From contig NZ_QLJH01000005.1 in NCBI RefSeq assembly GCF_003951315.1, positions 62,001 through 126,000 on the forward strand: DNA of 64,000 nucleotides, in the 5' to 3' direction. The position numbers were made by a program, and so were the translations under genes. Source of the stretch: Sphingomonas sp. S-NIH.Pt15_0812 (GTDB lineage: Bacteria; Pseudomonadota; Alphaproteobacteria; Sphingomonadales; Sphingomonadaceae). The notes under the pieces are model-generated. The model worked only from the letters and a program-made list of their open reading frames with translations, was not told the origin of the DNA and searched no databases. Below are positions 36,837-45,193 of this stretch, in pieces. Positions within the stretch are counted from its first letter, which is position 1. The number at the start of each line of letters is the position of its first letter.

Positions 36837-38783
36837 TCAGGAGTTTCGACGGTGCCGCTTGCCCGTCTGGCTGAAGAGGGCGCCGAACGCATCGGCGGGC
36901 AGCGGATGGCCGAGCAGGAAGCCCTGGACCGAGTCGCACCGGGTCCGCCGCAACTGGTCGAGCTGCGCCTGCGTCTCCACCCCTTCGGCGGTGGTGCGCA
37001 TGCCCAGTTTCCGCGCCAGTTCGATGACCGTCTGCACGATCGCCACCGAGGCCGGATTGCGCTCCAGGTCGGTGACGAAGGACCGGTCGATCTTGAGCGT
37101 CTGGAACGGGAAGCGGGTCAGGTAGCTGAGCGACGAATAACCCGTGCCGAAATCATCCAGCGTGGTGTGTACCCTCAGCCGGTTGATCGCATCGAGCGCC
37201 GCCAGCGATGCGTCGATGTCGTTGAGCAGGACCGTCTCGGTCACTTCCAGCTCGAGCCGTTCGGGCGGCAGGCCACTCGCGGCGAGCGCCCCCAGGATCA
37301 CGGCCGGCAATTCGGCCGAGCGAAGCTGGATGGGCGACAGGTTGACGGCGATCGTGATGTCGCCCCAGTCGCGGCCGATCCGACAGGCTTCACGGATCAC
37401 CCAGCCGCCGATTGCCACGATCAGCCCGCTCTCTTCCGCGATCGGGATGAACTCGGCCGGCGATACGTCGCCGTGGCGTCGATTGGTCCAGCGCAGCAGC
37501 ACCTCGCCCGCCGTGATCCGCTCGCCCGCCAGGTCGAAGATCGGTTGCACCGCCAGATGGAACTCACCCCGCTCCAGCGCGCCTTTCATCTCGCCCGCGA
37601 GATCGCGCTCGCGCTCGATCTTCTCGTCCATCCGCGGCTCGAAGATGCGCATCTCGCCCCGCCCGCCATCCTTGGCGCGGTAGAGGGCGAGGTCGGCATT
37701 CTTGAGCAGGCGGTCGGGATCGACACCGTCCTTGGGCGCGATCGCCACGCCCAGCGACCCGCTGACCCGGAGCGGCGCACCGTCATGCGCGACGGGCAGC
37801 GCAACGAGATCGAGGATGCGATTACCGATCACCGCCGCCTCCCCTTCGTCGCGGATCGTGCAGACCAGGGCGAATTCGTCGCCACCCAGCCGGGCGACGA
37901 TGTCGCGGTCGCCGAACGCCTCGTTCATCCGCCGCGCGACGGTGGCGAGAAGTTCATTGCCCGCCAAGTGCCCGTACGAATCGTTGATCTCCTTGAACCG
38001 GTCCAGGTCCAGCCAGAGCAAGGCGAGCATCCCCTCGCCCTGCGCCACCGCCTCCAGCCTGGCCTCGAACCGTTCACGAAAGGCGGTCCGATTGGCGACC
38101 CCGGTCAGGTCGTCGCGGCGGGCGATCGCGGCATGATGCTCGGCCAGCGCCGTCTTCTCGATCGCACCCACCGTCGCCTTCAAGATGACGCCATAGGTCT
38201 GGAGCGTGATGTCCATCATCGCCACGATGAAGAGCAGGATGACGCCTGCGAGCAGCGCCTTGAGCGGCATCAGCGACCATAGCAGCCCGGCGACCAGCGG
38301 CAGCGAGGCGAAACAGAGCTGCGACAGCGCGATCCAGGGTCGACCGGCATTGCGACCGGCGATCCCCGCCGCATAGCCGATCGTGGTGGTCACGGCGAGC
38401 AGTTGCAGCACGCCGTCATCGGTTCCGGTCAGCGTCAGCAGGCCGAACAAACCGAGCAACGCGGAATAGCTGAGCGCCCCGGCGCGGTAGATCAGTTCCT
38501 GATGACGCGGCCGCTCGGCAGTCCGAGCCGGGACGGCAGGCATCCGCATCACGTCGATGATGCGGATGCCCGCCACCGCAACGATGGTCAGTGCGACGCC
38601 CAGCATCAGGCCATTGCCGCTGATCGCGGCCACGGTCATGGTGATCGCGCTGCTGGTCAGCGCGCCGATCACCAGCGACTGTGGCGAGGCATAGAGGGAC
38701 TCGACCAACGTCTCGCGCACATGCGCGGCGATCGTGCCGTCAGACGCATGTAGCTGCCGCAAGCGGGAGATCAGACGGCTCAT
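36837..38783 (-). CDS. Membrane GGDEF-EAL protein (cyclic-di-GMP turnover)
   Basis: 648 residues. The N-terminal half has about six hydrophobic helices (roughly 35-80, 100-120, 125-143, 150-170, 172-200) and no recognised sensor name. The GGDEF motif is intact at 300-304 (ARLGGDEFALV), so cyclase activity is possible; an RxxD inhibitory site is not obvious. The EAL domain begins near 405 with the signature Glu427 as GEVLLRW (EVL instead of EAL), plus LEVTETVLL and TLDDFGTGYSSLSYL, so phosphodiesterase activity is plausible. It is divergent from a Crp/Fnr regulator and convergent with rpfF. Confidence 0.93.
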   Translation of the reverse strand: MSRLISRLRQLHASDGTIAAHVRETLVESLYASPQSLVIGALTSSAITMTVAAISGNGLMLGVALTIVAVAGIRIIDVMRMPAVPARTAERPRHQELIYRAGALSYSALLGLFGLLTLTGTDDGVLQLLAVTTTIGYAAGIAGRNAGRPWIALSQLCFASLPLVAGLLWSLMPLKALLAGVILLFIVAMMDITLQTYGVILKATVGAIEKTALAEHHAAIARRDDLTGVANRTAFRERFEARLEAVAQGEGMLALLWLDLDRFKEINDSYGHLAGNELLATVARRMNEAFGDRDIVARLGGDEFALVCTIRDEGEAAVIGNRILDLVALPVAHDGAPLRVSGSLGVAIAPKDGVDPDRLLKNADLALYRAKDGGRGEMRIFEPRMDEKIERERDLAGEMKGALERGEFHLAVQPIFDLAGERITAGEVLLRWTNRRHGDVSPAEFIPIAEESGLIVAIGGWVIREACRIGRDWGDITIAVNLSPIQLRSAELPAVILGALAASGLPPERLELEVTETVLLNDIDASLAALDAINRLRVHTTLDDFGTGYSSLSYLTRFPFQTLKIDRSFVTDLERNPASVAIVQTVIELARKLGMRTTAEGVETQAQLDQLRRTRCDSVQGFLLGHPLPADAFGALFSQTGKRHRRNS

Positions 38784-38911
38784 CGCACCCTATCTGGAGC
38801 CTTTGGGTTGAATTACCACTAACGCTACAACGCACCTCGGCAAAGCACGTCCCCGTCGCCACGCTCTTTTCGCCGCATTTCTGCTATCCGGAGACGCAAT
38901 CCTTGCGGCAT

Positions 38912-38925
38912 GCCAAGCGCTTGGC
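38912..38925. promoter_or_regulatory. Perfect 14-bp palindrome in the GGDEF-EAL / Crp-Fnr divergent region
   Basis: GCCAAGCGCTTGGC is its own reverse complement. It lies 60 bases upstream of the Crp/Fnr start codon and about 129 bases upstream of the GGDEF-EAL start. It is a plausible autoregulatory operator, though it differs from the usual TTGAT-N4-ATCAA Fnr site. Confidence 0.45.
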
Positions 38926-38985
38926 GCACCGGTTAGGATGGGCTAGCGAAAGAATGTTAAGGGGCAAGCGCGTGAGAAAAACTCG

Positions 38986-39702
38986 TTGAAACGGTTGGAG
39001 GATTTTACGACGCTGACGCCCGAGGAGGCGGACGCGGTCCGCGCGCTCGGCGGCCCGACCATCCGACTCGATCGCCTGCGCGAGATACGGCGCGAGGGTG
39101 AGCCGGCCACGGGCTTCTATATGCTGGAGAAAGGCTGGGCGATGGCGTCGCACATCCTGCCCAGCGGTAGTCGCCAGATCCTCAAGATCCATCTGCCGGG
39201 CGACATATTGGGCACGCCCAGCATGTGCAGCGACCAGGCGGTCGAGACGCTGTCCTCGATCACGCCGGTGGTGATTCGCTTCGTGCCGCTGACCCAGTTC
39301 GGCGCGCTGATCGATGCGCACCCGCGGCTCAGCGCGTTGTTCCTGCTCAGCGTCCAGGCCGAGCGGCTGGCGTTGATGGACCAGCTGGCGGAAATGGGGC
39401 GCACTACGGCCGAGGCGCAACTCGCCGCCTTCCTCCTCGACATCGCCAGGCGCCTGGATCGGCTCGGCGAGGTGCAGAATGACAGCTTCGCGCTGCGTTT
39501 GACCCAGGAGCATATCGGCGACCTGCTCGGCCTGACCAATGTCCATGTGAACAGGATGATACGGTTGCTGGAGGACAAGCTGCTGATCCGCCGCGATCGG
39601 GAGCGGATCACGATCCTCGATCGCCCCGGCCTCACCAAGCTGGCCAGCCGGCCCCAGCGCGAGAAGCGCAAGGAATTGAGCTGGCTGCCGAAAAGTCGCT
39701 GA
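38986..39702 (+). CDS. Crp/Fnr family transcriptional regulator
   Basis: 238-residue regulator with an N-terminal cyclic-nucleotide-binding-like beta roll (GWAMASHILPSGSRQILKIH, LPGDILGTPSM), a dimerisation helix near 115-145, and a winged HTH near 170-200 (LTQEHIGDLLGLTNVHVNRM). No Cys cluster for an Fe-S cluster is present in the N-terminus, so it is not a classical Fnr. TTG 38986 is used for lack of a better start; the Shine-Dalgarno sequence is weak. The ligand is unknown. Position opposite the c-di-GMP gene suggests it may control it. Confidence 0.88.
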   Translation: MKRLEDFTTLTPEEADAVRALGGPTIRLDRLREIRREGEPATGFYMLEKGWAMASHILPSGSRQILKIHLPGDILGTPSMCSDQAVETLSSITPVVIRFVPLTQFGALIDAHPRLSALFLLSVQAERLALMDQLAEMGRTTAEAQLAAFLLDIARRLDRLGEVQNDSFALRLTQEHIGDLLGLTNVHVNRMIRLLEDKLLIRRDRERITILDRPGLTKLASRPQREKRKELSWLPKSR

Positions 39703-39717
39703 ACCGATGGGCTGGGG

Positions 39718-40236
39718 TCAGATCGCCCGGGCGTAGACCCGATCGTCGTGCCAGGTCGCCCCGACCAGGAAGCGACGCTCGCCGACGATCGCGAAGCCCT
39801 GTCGCTCGTAGAAGTTGCAGGCGCGCCGGTTCGTCGCCAGCACGCCTAGTAGCATCCGGTCATGCCCCATGGCGCGGGTATCGGCGATCGCCTGCGCCAT
39901 CAGCGCCGCCCCCAGACCCGTCCCACGCGCCACCGACAAGGTGTAGATACGCCGAAGTTCGATATCGCCGGGCCGGACCGCGCCGACATCCTCCGGGGTG
40001 GTGAGCAGGCTGTAGCCGACCGGTGCGTCCCCGTCGGGATGCGTCGCCAGCGTCACGCGGCTCGCGGGATCGGCGATCCAGGCGGCGAAACGCTCGGGCG
40101 CGCTCTTCCGCCCGACATGCGCGACGATGTCCTCGCCCGACAGGATGCCGGCGAAGGTTTCCAGGAAGCTCGCGGCCGCGACGAGCGACACGGCCGGCGC
40201 ATCCGCCGGCGCCGCCCGTCGCAGCCGCCAGCGCAT
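39718..40236 (-). CDS. GNAT family N-acetyltransferase
   Basis: 172-residue acetyltransferase. The acetyl-CoA pyrophosphate-binding motif A is LSVARGTGLGAALMAQAIAD near residues 100-120 (Q/RxxGxG/A type), followed by motif B NRRACNFYERQGFAIVGERR. The start ATG (40236) overlaps the ndk stop by one base (TGATG), so it is translated with ndk. The acceptor is unknown. It is convergent with the Crp/Fnr gene, leaving only 15 bases between stops. Confidence 0.9.
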   Translation of the reverse strand: MRWRLRRAAPADAPAVSLVAAASFLETFAGILSGEDIVAHVGRKSAPERFAAWIADPASRVTLATHPDGDAPVGYSLLTTPEDVGAVRPGDIELRRIYTLSVARGTGLGAALMAQAIADTRAMGHDRMLLGVLATNRRACNFYERQGFAIVGERRFLVGATWHDDRVYARAI

Positions 40237-40658
40237 CAGCCGACGATCTCTTCCGGCTTGAAGAAATAGGCGATCTCGATCGCCGCATTCTCGTCCGAAT
40301 CCGAACCGTGCACGGTGTTCGCCTCGATGGACTCCGCCAGTTCCTTGCGGATCGTGCCGGGCTCGGCATTGGCGGGGTTGGTCGCGCCCATGATGTCGCG
40401 GTTGCGCTGCATGGCGTTCTCGCCCTCCAGCACCTGCACGACCACCGGGCCGGAGATCATGAACGACACCAGGTCGTTGAAGAACGGGCGCTCCTTGTGG
40501 ACTGCATAGAAGCCCTCGGCCTGCTCGCGGGTCATCTGGATGCGCTTGGAAGCGACGACGCGCAGACCGGCCTCTTCCAGCATCTTGGTGACCGCGCCGG
40601 TCAGGTTGCGGCGGGTGGCATCGGGCTTGATGATCGAAAAGGTACGGTTCGCGGCCAT
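40236..40658 (-). CDS. ndk: Nucleoside diphosphate kinase
   Basis: 140-residue Ndk, which transfers the gamma-phosphate of ATP to nucleoside diphosphates. [14 protein letters not shown] at the start, [20 protein letters not shown], and catalytic His117 in [12 protein letters not shown] are all present. ATG 40658 gives the normal N-terminus (MAANRTF); a GTG at 40667 is closer to the AGGAG at 40672-40676 and would add three residues. It lies in a leftward order pepA, holC, ndk, GNAT. Confidence 0.97.
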   Translation of the reverse strand: MAANRTFSIIKPDATRRNLTGAVTKMLEEAGLRVVASKRIQMTREQAEGFYAVHKERPFFNDLVSFMISGPVVVQVLEGENAMQRNRDIMGATNPANAEPGTIRKELAESIEANTVHGSDSDENAAIEIAYFFKPEEIVG

Positions 40659-40714
40659 GACGGTCACGGGCTCCTGCTGGCAAGGTGGAAAGTCGCGTCG
40701 CCCTAGTCGCGGGC

Positions 40715-40734
40715 GGGCGGATTGGCAACCGCCC
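40715..40734 (-). terminator. Hairpin between holC and ndk
   Basis: GGGCGG-ATTGGCAA-CCGCCC, 6-base perfect arms, about 27 bases past the holC stop and in the 102-base gap before ndk. It could terminate pepA-holC transcripts. No U-tract. Confidence 0.35.
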
Positions 40735-40760
40735 TCACCCGCGCTCGTCCTGGCGATCGC

Positions 40761-41201
40761 TCAGGCCGCCTGTTCCCAGCGGCCGGCGTCGTTCTGCTTC
40801 CAATAGCGTCGCTCCACGCCGTCGCGGTCGGCCAGCCCCTTCCAGGCCAGTCGCGCCTCGCGGATGCGGTCGTCGTCGAAGAAGTGGAAGGCCCGGTCGA
40901 ACGCCAGCGCCGCGTCGCGCCATTGCCCGTCGACGATCGCGACGAAGCGCGCGCCGTTCGCCGGCTCGACCTGGGGGGCGATCAGGATCGGTTGCGCGGC
41001 CTCCGCCCCGTCCCCGATGGCGGCATGGGGCAGGAAGCTGTCGGGCGCGTAGCTCCACAGCCAGCGGTCGAGATGCCGGCGCTGCTCCTCCGGCTCGGCG
41101 ACGATCAGCAGCCGGCCACCGCTTGCCAGCACGCGCTCCGCGATCTGCGGCAACGCGCGCTCCAGCGGCGTGGCGGTGAGATGGTAGAAGTCGACCTGCA
41201 T
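40761..41201 (-). CDS. holC: DNA polymerase III chi subunit
   Basis: 146-residue HolC, which links the clamp loader (through psi) to single-strand-binding protein. MQVDFYHLTATPLERALPQI at the start, LLIVAEPEEQRRHLDRWLW and FVAIVDGQWRDAALAFDRAF match the family, and the C-terminus carries the WKQNDAGRWEQ tail common in alphaproteobacteria. It lies 57 bases downstream of pepA in the same direction, a conserved arrangement. Confidence 0.93.
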   Translation of the reverse strand: MQVDFYHLTATPLERALPQIAERVLASGGRLLIVAEPEEQRRHLDRWLWSYAPDSFLPHAAIGDGAEAAQPILIAPQVEPANGARFVAIVDGQWRDAALAFDRAFHFFDDDRIREARLAWKGLADRDGVERRYWKQNDAGRWEQAA

Positions 41202-41258
41202 CGCGGACGATCGCTCTCCAAGGGTAGCGGACCGGCGAACCGGCCCGCCACCAGCGGA

Positions 41259-42731
41259 TCAATCCTCGAACCGGTCGGCGACGAACCGGTCGAGCAGCTT
41301 CACGCCATAGCCGGTCGCGCCCTTGTCCCAGGTCGTGCCGGGCTTGTCGGACCAGACCATGCCGGCGATGTCGAGATGCGCCCAGCGGACATCCTTGTCG
41401 ACGAAGCGCTGGATGAACTGCGCCGCCGTGATCGATCCGGCTCCGCGCGGACCGACATTCTTCATGTCGGCGATCGGGCTGTCGATCAGCTTGTTGTAGG
41501 TGTCCGACAGCGGGAAGCGCCACAATTTGTCGTCCGTCGCGATGCCCGCCGCCACCAGCGCGTCGGCAAGCGAATCGTCGTTGGCGAACAGGCCGCCATA
41601 TTCATTGCCCAGGCTGACGATCATCGCGCCGGTCAGCGTCGCCAGGTCGACGATCGTCTTGGGGCGGAAGGTCTTCTGCGTCCAGGTGATGACATCGGCC
41701 AGCACCAGCCGCCCTTCGGCATCGGTGTTGATCACCTCGATCGTCTGACCCGACATGGAGGTGACGACATCACCGGGACGCTGCGCATTGCCGTCGGGCA
41801 TGTTCTCGACCAGCCCGCAGACGCCGACGACGTTCGCCTTGGCCTTGCGACCGGCGATCGCCTTCATCGCACCAACCACCGCGCCGGCGCCCCCCATGTC
41901 CCATTTCATATCCTCCATGCCGGCACCCGGCTTGAGCGAGATGCCGCCGGTGTCGAAGGTCACGCCCTTGCCGACAAAGGCCAGGTCGGGATCGCCCGCG
42001 CCCTTGCCGTTCCAGCGCAGCGCCAGGATGCGGGCGTCGCGCACCGACCCCTGGCTGACGCCGAGCAGCGCGCCCATGCCGAGCGAGCGCATCTCCTCCT
42101 CACCCAGCGCGGTGATCTCCAGGCCCAGCCCGTCGACCGACTGCCGGACCCGCTCCACGAAGCTTTCCGGATAGACGATGTTCGGCGGCTCGGCGACCAG
42201 CGTGCGGGTCAGTTCCAGGCCGTTCGTCACCGCCTCCTGCACGGTCCAGGCGTCGTCCGTACCGGTCGGCGCGGCGGCCAGCACCAGCTTGGCAAAGGTC
42301 GGCTTCTGCGCCTCCGGCAGGGTGGTGCGATAGATGTCATGCCGCCAGGCACGCTGCGCCGCCGCGCCCGCGAACCGCGCTGCGGCCTGCGCGCTCGGCG
42401 CGGTGGCGAGCGCGGCGAAATCCACCGTCGCCTCCGTGGCGGAGGTCAGCAGCTTCGCGGTCAGCGCGCCGCCCGCCTTGATCCAGTCCTTGTCGGCCCC
42501 CGCGCCGATGCCGAGCAGCAGCACGCGCCGCACGCCGCTCGCCGCCGGCACGAACAGCTCGACCGTCGCACCCGCTTCGCCGGCGAAGCGATGCGCCGTG
42601 GCCGCGGCTTCGGCGACCGGGGCCGCCCCCTCGCCCAATTGCCCCCAGCCGATGCGCGCCACCCCGTCCTTCTCGACGGGGAGAACGAGCAGCGCGGCAT
42701 CCGCGGCGCCGGGGGCGAAACTGATCTGCAT
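41259..42731 (-). CDS. pepA: Leucyl aminopeptidase (M17)
   Basis: 490-residue di-metal aminopeptidase PepA/LAP, cytosolic and hexameric. The catalytic domain has VGKGVTFDTGGISLKPGAGM (metal-binding Lys and Asp), DMKWDMGGAGAVVGAM, and the family signature NTDAEGRLVLADVI. ATG 42731 (MQISFAPGAADAALLV) is used; upstream codons have no homology feel. It is divergent from lptD with about 154 bases between starts. Confidence 0.96.
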   Translation of the reverse strand: MQISFAPGAADAALLVLPVEKDGVARIGWGQLGEGAAPVAEAAATAHRFAGEAGATVELFVPAASGVRRVLLLGIGAGADKDWIKAGGALTAKLLTSATEATVDFAALATAPSAQAAARFAGAAAQRAWRHDIYRTTLPEAQKPTFAKLVLAAAPTGTDDAWTVQEAVTNGLELTRTLVAEPPNIVYPESFVERVRQSVDGLGLEITALGEEEMRSLGMGALLGVSQGSVRDARILALRWNGKGAGDPDLAFVGKGVTFDTGGISLKPGAGMEDMKWDMGGAGAVVGAMKAIAGRKAKANVVGVCGLVENMPDGNAQRPGDVVTSMSGQTIEVINTDAEGRLVLADVITWTQKTFRPKTIVDLATLTGAMIVSLGNEYGGLFANDDSLADALVAAGIATDDKLWRFPLSDTYNKLIDSPIADMKNVGPRGAGSITAAQFIQRFVDKDVRWAHLDIAGMVWSDKPGTTWDKGATGYGVKLLDRFVADRFED

Positions 42732-42885
42732 GGGGAAAACCTCGTTGACTGATCCTGTGCATCTAAGCCGCATGTCGCCGCTGGCAAGCGTTGCGGCTTG
42801 AACGAGGGTGCGATAGGCGAGCGGAAGCCCGATCGCGTGGCGGGATCAGGGCGGTCGAACCGTGTGCGCCAAAAGGGGAAGTTGT

Positions 42886-45117
42886 TTGTCGCGTATCAGC
42901 CTTCTTGCCGGCTGCGCCCTGGGGATCGTGCTTGCCCTGCCCGCCTCGGCGCAGGATCTCCAGACCCCCGTCGTGCCGCCGCCGCCGCCCGCCGCCGCGC
43001 CGCCCGCCGATGACGATCAGGTTAAGTTCAGCGCCAATGCGCTGGAATATGACACCAACGACGATGTCGTGACCGCGACCGGCGACGTGCGCATGTTCCG
43101 TACCGATGGCCGGTTGCGCGCCGACAAGGTCGTGTGGAACCGCAAGACCGGCAAGGTCGTCGCGACCGGCGACGTGGCGATCGTCGGCGAGGAGGGCGAC
43201 ACCGCCTATGGCGACAGCATCGACCTGACGGACTCGCTGAAGGACGGCGTGGTCGACAACATGCTGGTCGTGCTGAACCAGGGCGGCCGGCTGGCGGCCC
43301 GCCGCGGCACGCGCGCGACCGATGGCCGGATCGACCTGGAACAGGCCGCCTACACGCCCTGCTCGGTCACCAATGCCGAGGGCTGTCCCAAGGAGCCGAG
43401 CTGGAAGATCACGGCGGTCCGCGTCGTCTATCGCCCCAATCGCGAGCGCGTCTATTACCAGGGCGCACAGCTCCACCTGTTCGGCCTGCCGTCGATCCCG
43501 CTGCCGCAATTCTCGCACCCGGTCGGCGGCGGCAGCGACAGCGGCCTGCTCAGCCCGAATATCCAGTACAGCCGGGTCAACGGGGTCGAGGTCGCGCTAC
43601 CCTATTATTTCCGGCTCGCGCCCAATCGCGGGCTGACCCTGACGCCGCACGTCTATTCCAGCGTGCTGCCGATGGCGGACGTCGAATATCAGCAGCTCAG
43701 CGAAGTCGGTGCGTTCCGTCTGCGTGGCTATGCCACCGAAAGCCGGCGCAGCGACGACCTGAACACCATCGACCCGACCGATACGCGCATGGCGTTTCGC
43801 GGCTATCTGGACGGCGTCGCGCGCTACCAGTTCACGCCCGAATGGAGCCTGAGCGGATCGCTGCGCGTCACCACCGACCGCACCTTCCTGCGCCGCTATG
43901 ACATTTCGCGCGACGACCGGCTGCGCAACACCGCCTCGCTCCAGCGGATCGGCACCGACAGCTATTTCGCGGTGACGGGCTGGGCGGTGCAGACGCTGCG
44001 GGTCAACGACCGGCAGGGGCTGCAACCGATCGCCCTGCCCGAGATCGACTATCGCCGCCGCTTCGACGACGGCATCGCCGGCGGCAAGGTCGAGCTGCAA
44101 CTGAACAGCCTGGCGCTGACCCGCACCGCCGGGCAGGACACGCAGCGCGCCTTCGCCAGCCTGCGCTGGGACCTGCGCCGCCTGACCAACTGGGGCCAGG
44201 AATTGACCTTCACCGCCTTCGCACGCGGCGACGCCTATAATGCGCACGACACGCTGGAGACGACGCAGATCGTCTATCGCGGGACCGAGGGGTTCCAGAC
44301 ACGCGCGATCGGCGCGGTGGCGGTCGACATGCGCTGGCCGTTCGTCGGCAGCATCGGCGCGGGCACCCAGCGGGTGACACCCCGCTTCCAGATCGTCGCC
44401 GCGCCGCGCATCAAGAATTTTTCGATCCCCAACGAGGATTCGCGCGCCGTCGACCTGGACGATTCCAACCTGTTCGCGCTCAATCGCTTCCCTGGCTATG
44501 ACCGGTTCGAGGACAGCTCGCGCGCGACCTATGGCGCGGAATATGGCCTGAACCTGCCCGGCTTCAGCCTGGATGCGGTGGTCGGGCAAAGCTATCGCCT
44601 GTCGGCCCGGCCCAGCATCCTGCCGGACGGCACCGGCCTGTCGGACCGCTGGTCGGACATCGTCGGGCGCACCGAATTGCGGTTCCGCGACTTCGTGTCG
44701 GTCGTCCATCGCTACCGCCTGGACAAGGACAATTTCTTCGTTCGCCGCAACGAGGTGGACGCGACCATCGGTTCGCGCAGCACCTATGCGCTGATCGGCT
44801 ATCTCAAGCTCAACCGCGACATCACCACGGTCGAGGATCTGCGCGACCGCGAGGAGGTGCGCCTCGCCGGGCGCGTGCAATTCGCGCGCTTCTGGTCCGC
44901 CTTCGGCTCGGCGATCGTCGACCTCACCGATCGCAACGAGGATCCGCTGGGCGTGGCGGACGGTTTCAGTCCGATCCGCCACCGGCTCGGCATCGAATAT
45001 CAGGACGATTGTCTGCGGCTGGGCGCGACGTGGCGACGCGACTATCGCCAGATCGGCGACGCGCGCCAGGGCAACAACTTCCTCTTGACGCTGGCGTTCA
45101 CCAACCTCGGCCGCTAA
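42886..45117 (+). CDS. lptD: LPS assembly outer-membrane protein LptD
   Basis: 743 residues from TTG 42886, chosen because AGGGGAA lies 5 bases upstream and the product starts with a clean signal peptide (SRISLLAGCALGIVLALPAS then AQD); an in-frame GTG at 42862 would add eight residues. It inserts lipopolysaccharide into the outer leaflet. An N-terminal jellyroll of LptA/OstA type follows (VKFSANALEYDTNDDVVTAT, VVWNRKTGKVVATGDVAIVG), and the large barrel starts near 210. Cys residues in YTPCSVTNAEGCPKE and near the end (QDDCLRLG) could form the required disulfides. It heads lptD-surA-pdxA-rsmA. Confidence 0.95.
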   Translation: MSRISLLAGCALGIVLALPASAQDLQTPVVPPPPPAAAPPADDDQVKFSANALEYDTNDDVVTATGDVRMFRTDGRLRADKVVWNRKTGKVVATGDVAIVGEEGDTAYGDSIDLTDSLKDGVVDNMLVVLNQGGRLAARRGTRATDGRIDLEQAAYTPCSVTNAEGCPKEPSWKITAVRVVYRPNRERVYYQGAQLHLFGLPSIPLPQFSHPVGGGSDSGLLSPNIQYSRVNGVEVALPYYFRLAPNRGLTLTPHVYSSVLPMADVEYQQLSEVGAFRLRGYATESRRSDDLNTIDPTDTRMAFRGYLDGVARYQFTPEWSLSGSLRVTTDRTFLRRYDISRDDRLRNTASLQRIGTDSYFAVTGWAVQTLRVNDRQGLQPIALPEIDYRRRFDDGIAGGKVELQLNSLALTRTAGQDTQRAFASLRWDLRRLTNWGQELTFTAFARGDAYNAHDTLETTQIVYRGTEGFQTRAIGAVAVDMRWPFVGSIGAGTQRVTPRFQIVAAPRIKNFSIPNEDSRAVDLDDSNLFALNRFPGYDRFEDSSRATYGAEYGLNLPGFSLDAVVGQSYRLSARPSILPDGTGLSDRWSDIVGRTELRFRDFVSVVHRYRLDKDNFFVRRNEVDATIGSRSTYALIGYLKLNRDITTVEDLRDREEVRLAGRVQFARFWSAFGSAIVDLTDRNEDPLGVADGFSPIRHRLGIEYQDDCLRLGATWRRDYRQIGDARQGNNFLLTLAFTNLGR

Positions 45118-45193
45118 GCGCGGGTTCAGTTAGCCTGCACTAGCCGTCGCCGTTCCGGCCGGCTTTGCGGCCGAGTGGGGACGGATCGAACAC

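Noticed and set aside
45118..45193. Structured leader or riboswitch before surA
   Set aside because: Short complementary patches exist (CCGTC/GACGG and CGGCCG) but they are within normal expectation for GC-rich DNA and match no riboswitch class known to me.
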